Positions 21,712 through 24,157 of a DNA stretch of 24,157 bases are shown in pieces. The notes beneath the pieces are model-generated. The model did no database searches and was not told the origin of the DNA. It saw nothing but the letters and a program-made list of their open reading frames with translations. Position numbers and translations under genes: made by a program. The stretch is from a virus, in the IMG/VR virus record IMGVR_UViG_3300042934_001310, positions 1-24,157 of that record. One strand, given 5' to 3'. Positions within the stretch are counted from its first letter, which is position 1; each line of letters starts with the position of its first letter.

Positions 21712-22638
21712 ATGACTATTCGTGATCTAACCCTGGAGCTAGCCGAGCAGCGGAAACGTGTGGCTGATCTGGACAAAAGGGAAAAGGAACTGGATCAGTT
21801 GCGGAAGCAGCTTGCCCAGCGTGAGGCGGCTGTCGAACACCGTATGCTGCAGGAAAAAAAGCTTCTCGAGCAGCGAGAGATGGAGCTTTTTGATTCAGTA
21901 GAGAAGAGAAACTCTAGCCTTTCTCAGCATGAGCAATCTTTGGCCAGGCGACAAGAAGAGGTTGAACGTGAGCTTTTGGAGCAACGTGCCGAGCTTGTCA
22001 AGGAAAAAAAGGATTTCATACGTCGACGACAGGAAATGCATGAGCTCGCAAGTGAGTTAGAGCAGGATAAACAAAGGCTGACAGAACAAAGTCAAAAAGC
22101 GCTTCAGGATAACTCAAAGAAATTTGTGGGCGCCGCTCTCAATCTTCTAGGTGTTAAGGAGAAGCTTTTTCACTGGATTTCAGGTGCATGGGCAGTCGCG
22201 GGAGCTTTTTCGTTGTTGATGGGGGTGGTAATTGCAGTCTTGACCATGTTCAGCAGCTCGGATACGTATCATCAATCTGCAGGCGCTGGTCTTGCATACT
22301 ATTTCTTCCATCTATTCCGGGGCTTAGTTGTAGTAGGGCTTTGTGGCGTGCTTTCAAGATACGCCTTCATTTTCAGCAAATCCTACATGCACGAATCCCT
22401 AAAGATAGGAGAGCGTGCGCACGCGATACGTTTCGGTGAATTTTATCTTGATACCTACGGGGCAAATGCCCATTGGAGTGAGGTGAAAGAAGCGTTCGCC
22501 CACTGGAATATCAATGGGCAAAGCGCATTTTCGGAAGCTGAAACCTCCCCGACCGATCCGGCAGTCGTTGGAGCTGCGACAAATATAGTCGAGAAAGTAT
22601 TGGCTAGTGCAACTGAGCTTGGGAAGAAATCCGCCTAG
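21712..22638 (+). CDS. Coiled-coil protein with two membrane helices
   Basis: A 308-residue protein. The start at 21712 is preceded by AAGGACG; the longer frame from 21598 lacks a ribosome site. Residues 5-135 form an almost unbroken charged coiled coil (LAEQRKRVADLDKREKELDQLRKQLAQREAAV and on). It is followed by two membrane helices, about 158-181 (GAWAVAGAFSLLMGVVIAVLTMF) and 199-222 (FHLFRGLVVVGLCGVLSRYAFIF), and a C-terminal cytoplasmic-looking domain of about 85 residues. No enzyme motif is visible. Not a family I can name. Coiled-coil-plus-TM proteins occur as effectors or scaffolds in phage defence and also in other membrane systems. It stands alone; its stop lies 7 bp before the end of the convergent pseudogene. 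Confidence 0.75.
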   Translation: MTIRDLTLELAEQRKRVADLDKREKELDQLRKQLAQREAAVEHRMLQEKKLLEQREMELFDSVEKRNSSLSQHEQSLARRQEEVERELLEQRAELVKEKKDFIRRRQEMHELASELEQDKQRLTEQSQKALQDNSKKFVGAALNLLGVKEKLFHWISGAWAVAGAFSLLMGVVIAVLTMFSSSDTYHQSAGAGLAYYFFHLFRGLVVVGLCGVLSRYAFIFSKSYMHESLKIGERAHAIRFGEFYLDTYGANAHWSEVKEAFAHWNINGQSAFSEAETSPTDPAVVGAATNIVEKVLASATELGKKSA

Positions 22639-22645
22639 CCAGATC

Positions 22646-23213
22646 CTATTTGTCTTGCGCCTCGATTGAGGCAGAGATAATCGCCCCGCCCCAGCGGCGC
22701 TCGCCAATGCAGATCGGGGCGGGGTTGTCGCTGGCGATGGTGTTCTTGCACTTCCGAAAGCATAGGAAGGCAGGTTCTCGACGGCTCCGCTTTGAGATAG
22801 GCCTTTGGCCTGGGAGCTGAACATCTGGATCACTCCACCAGCGGTATTTGCAATGCCCGCCCCCATGACTGTTGTGGCAGCTGCTCCCGCAGTCATGAAT
22901 GACGCCACGATGATTAGCATTACCCCTATCACTGTCTGTATAAGACCTGCGCGCTTGCTTCCTGCGATCACGGGTATGAATCTCAGTACACGTGTTCCGC
23001 CGGGATCCAATTCTCCCTCGCCGATATTCTTGCCATTTTGAACACGGCAAACCTTAGGACCTTCGCCTCAGCCTCAACCAGATCTTTGGCGGATCCAGGG
23101 AAGTTTACATCCGGCGCTTTCGCTGCGTCGCGCGGGCCACCCCTGTCCAGCAGCAACGTGTGGCTCTTGTCATACTTCCGTCCGAGGAAACTGGGGCAAG
23201 CCAGGTTCTGCAT
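22646..23213 (-). pseudogene. Remnant of a lambda-type tail assembly protein I gene
   Basis: Three segments in different frames on the minus strand add up to one lambda-I-like protein of about 190 residues. From 23213 the frame reads LGRKYDKSHTLLLDRGG and then NFPGSAKDLVEAEA (N-terminal ubiquitin-like part). After a shift near 23060 it reads NGKNIGEGELDPGG and then TRVLRFIPVIAGSKRAG, the hydrophobic TVIGVMLIIVASFMTAG stretch, and LPSYAFG. After a second shift near 22748 it reads NTIASDNPAPICIGERRW, then GGAIISASIEAQDK and a stop. The order matches intact family members. Such genes lie between K and J in lambda-like tails; neither neighbour is present, so this is a decayed fragment of an old prophage. 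Confidence 0.8.
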
Positions 23214-23381
23214 ATGGTCAAAACCTCAGGCCCTTAGCGACCCGGATCAGGTTTCCTGACATTTCGTAAGCAGCCGCAAAGCTCCCAAGCCCAGCAACTC
23301 TCGCAGTCCATCTCCGCAGGACGCAACACGCAACCCTATGCCAAACTCCCTGCACCCTAAACGGACACACAAGGAAGACCC

Positions 23382-23861
23382 ATGTCAGAAGAAGCCTTCG
23401 AACACCTGCTAGACACGTCCATGGACGCCCTAATGGACAAGCAGCAAGCGCTGCACGATCAATACGCACTGGCCGACATGGCACGCTGGGCGCTCGATCA
23501 AGAAACGGCCACCGTACAGTTCTTCGACGAGCAGGACCGCCTGGCCGTCGAAGGGCAGATCCTCAACATCGGCTCGTTCTCGCCCAACCATTCGAGCTGG
23601 AAGTGGGCCTGGAGCAACCCTTCGATACCTGAGCCGCTGCGTGAGCGCGCGCTGGTGTTGAAAGAGTTGGAAGCAAGCACGGGAATGGATTTCTTCGGCT
23701 TCGAAGGGACACTCAGCCTGGAGGACGAATCCATGGCCTGGCAGCTGGCGGCCATCGCCGTGCAACACCTGGGCGCGCTGGGCTGCTATCGGGCAGCATC
23801 GTCGGGCGATGCGCCTACGGTGTACCTCGCCCTCACCGAGCTCAAGCACGTCAGTCACTGA
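23382..23861 (+). CDS. DUF6882-family protein
   Basis: A 159-residue cytoplasmic protein with AAGGAAG about 7 nt before the ATG. The pattern (MSEEAFEHLLDTSMDALMDKQ, then GSFSPNHSSWKWAWSNPSIPEPLRERA, then MAWQLAAIAVQHLGALGCYRAA) matches the DUF6882 family common in pseudomonads. Biochemical role unknown. Codon use and GC content differ from the accessory segment to its left, so I take it as the first host gene on the right side. Confidence 0.8.
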   Translation: MSEEAFEHLLDTSMDALMDKQQALHDQYALADMARWALDQETATVQFFDEQDRLAVEGQILNIGSFSPNHSSWKWAWSNPSIPEPLRERALVLKELEASTGMDFFGFEGTLSLEDESMAWQLAAIAVQHLGALGCYRAASSGDAPTVYLALTELKHVSH

Positions 23862-23908
23862 ATACAGTGCAGCGCATGCCGCGGCTGTGCCCGTGCGCGC
23901 GGATGAAT

Positions 23909-23927
23909 CCGCTCCGACCCGGAGCGG
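23909..23927. terminator. Stem-loop downstream of the DUF6882 gene
   Basis: CCGCTCCG-ACC-CGGAGCGG is a perfect 8-bp stem 48 bp after the stop. No T-run follows, so it is either a weak terminator or an mRNA-stabilising structure. It lies between the DUF6882 gene and poxB; the 226-bp gap otherwise shows no gene and presumably holds the poxB promoter. Confidence 0.4.
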
Positions 23928-24087
23928 TAGCCTGAAAGACCACCGCACGCACCGGCGCCTTGCAACACGTCCACAACCGCAGCACACCACATGACGATTC
24001 CTTCACACACTCAAACGAACACCCCCCGCCACGCCCCTGTCTCTACTCCATCGATCACTTCCTTCCCTTCGCACCAGGAGTTTTCAT

Positions 24088-24157
24088 GGCAAAGATCAAC
24101 ATGGCCCAGCAACTGGCCTCGACCCTCGAGCAGGCCGGTATCAAACGGATTTGGGGC
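24088..24157 (+). CDS. poxB: PoxB-like pyruvate oxidase, N-terminal fragment
   Basis: Only the first 23 codons are in the window. MAKINMAQQLASTLEQAGIK followed by RIWG matches the start of thiamine-diphosphate-dependent, ubiquinone-linked pyruvate dehydrogenase (E. coli PoxB has KTLESAGVKRIWG here). In PoxB this is the beginning of the first ThDP-fold (PYR) domain. The enzyme oxidises pyruvate to acetate and CO2 and passes electrons to ubiquinone at the inner membrane. AGGAG lies 5 nt before the ATG. Truncation is by the window edge, not a defect. Other ThDP enzymes share this fold, so the assignment rests on a short segment. Confidence 0.7.

Noticed and set aside
23218-23484. Minus-strand frame upstream of the tail I remnant as a tail K or L gene
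   Set aside because: It overlaps the start of the DUF6882 gene, is rich in rare-looking residues, and shows no NlpC/P60 or tail motif.

Overview
The window looks like a Pseudomonas chromosome (probably the P. putida side of the genus). The evidence is high-GC core genes with strong Shine-Dalgarno sites, a DUF6882-type gene, and the start of a poxB-like pyruvate oxidase gene at the right edge. The genus is an inference from protein resemblance. Most of the window is an integrated mobile element plus accessory DNA.

Positions 1-19010 read as one satellite-like integrative element. It opens with a P4-type tyrosine integrase whose start codon is base 1, so attL and any tRNA lie just outside. A cargo gene of unknown function follows. 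From 2416 a tightly overlapping operon runs to about 10072: AlpA-like regulator, winged-helix-like protein, several small proteins, a HEIGHH metalloprotein, a Toprim primase-like protein and a DUF927-type helicase. Directly after the helicase is a cluster of at least twelve direct and inverted copies of GTGGGAAC(A), a good candidate replication origin laid out like that of P4. Three more genes lead to a full-length lambda-H-type tail tape measure gene (10182-13613). No capsid, portal, terminase or other tail gene is present, so a satellite that replaces or adapts a helper phage's tape measure is the most interesting reading.

Positions 13950-18778 hold cargo: a lipoprotein on the minus strand, a protein with a HEPN-like Rx4H motif, a single-pass membrane protein and a DUF3775-like protein. 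Long gaps between them contain short repeat families (GGTNNNC at 14.8-15.1 kb, GGTTTCCAC at 16.05 kb, CTGGAC/CTGACGG at 17.6-17.8 kb) and a nested set of perfect inverted repeats (17806-17937). At 18988-19010 lies a fragment identical in form to the 3' end of a tRNA (T-loop, T-stem 3' strand, acceptor 3' strand, ACCA) with no tRNA body. It is in the orientation expected for attR of an element integrated in a tRNA upstream of the integrase.

Positions 19011-23213 are a second, AT-richer accessory segment: a two-gene unit (unknown soluble protein plus four-helix membrane protein), a small serine recombinase with a palindromic upstream region, a coiled-coil/two-TM protein, and a frameshifted remnant of a lambda-type tail assembly protein I gene. 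From 23382 the sequence returns to what look like host genes.

Best leads: (1) a P4-like satellite with its own tape measure protein; (2) the iteron origin; (3) the tRNA-type attR; (4) an uncharacterised soluble-plus-membrane gene pair and a HEPN-like protein as candidate phage-defence cargo; (5) the unexplained intergenic repeat arrays.
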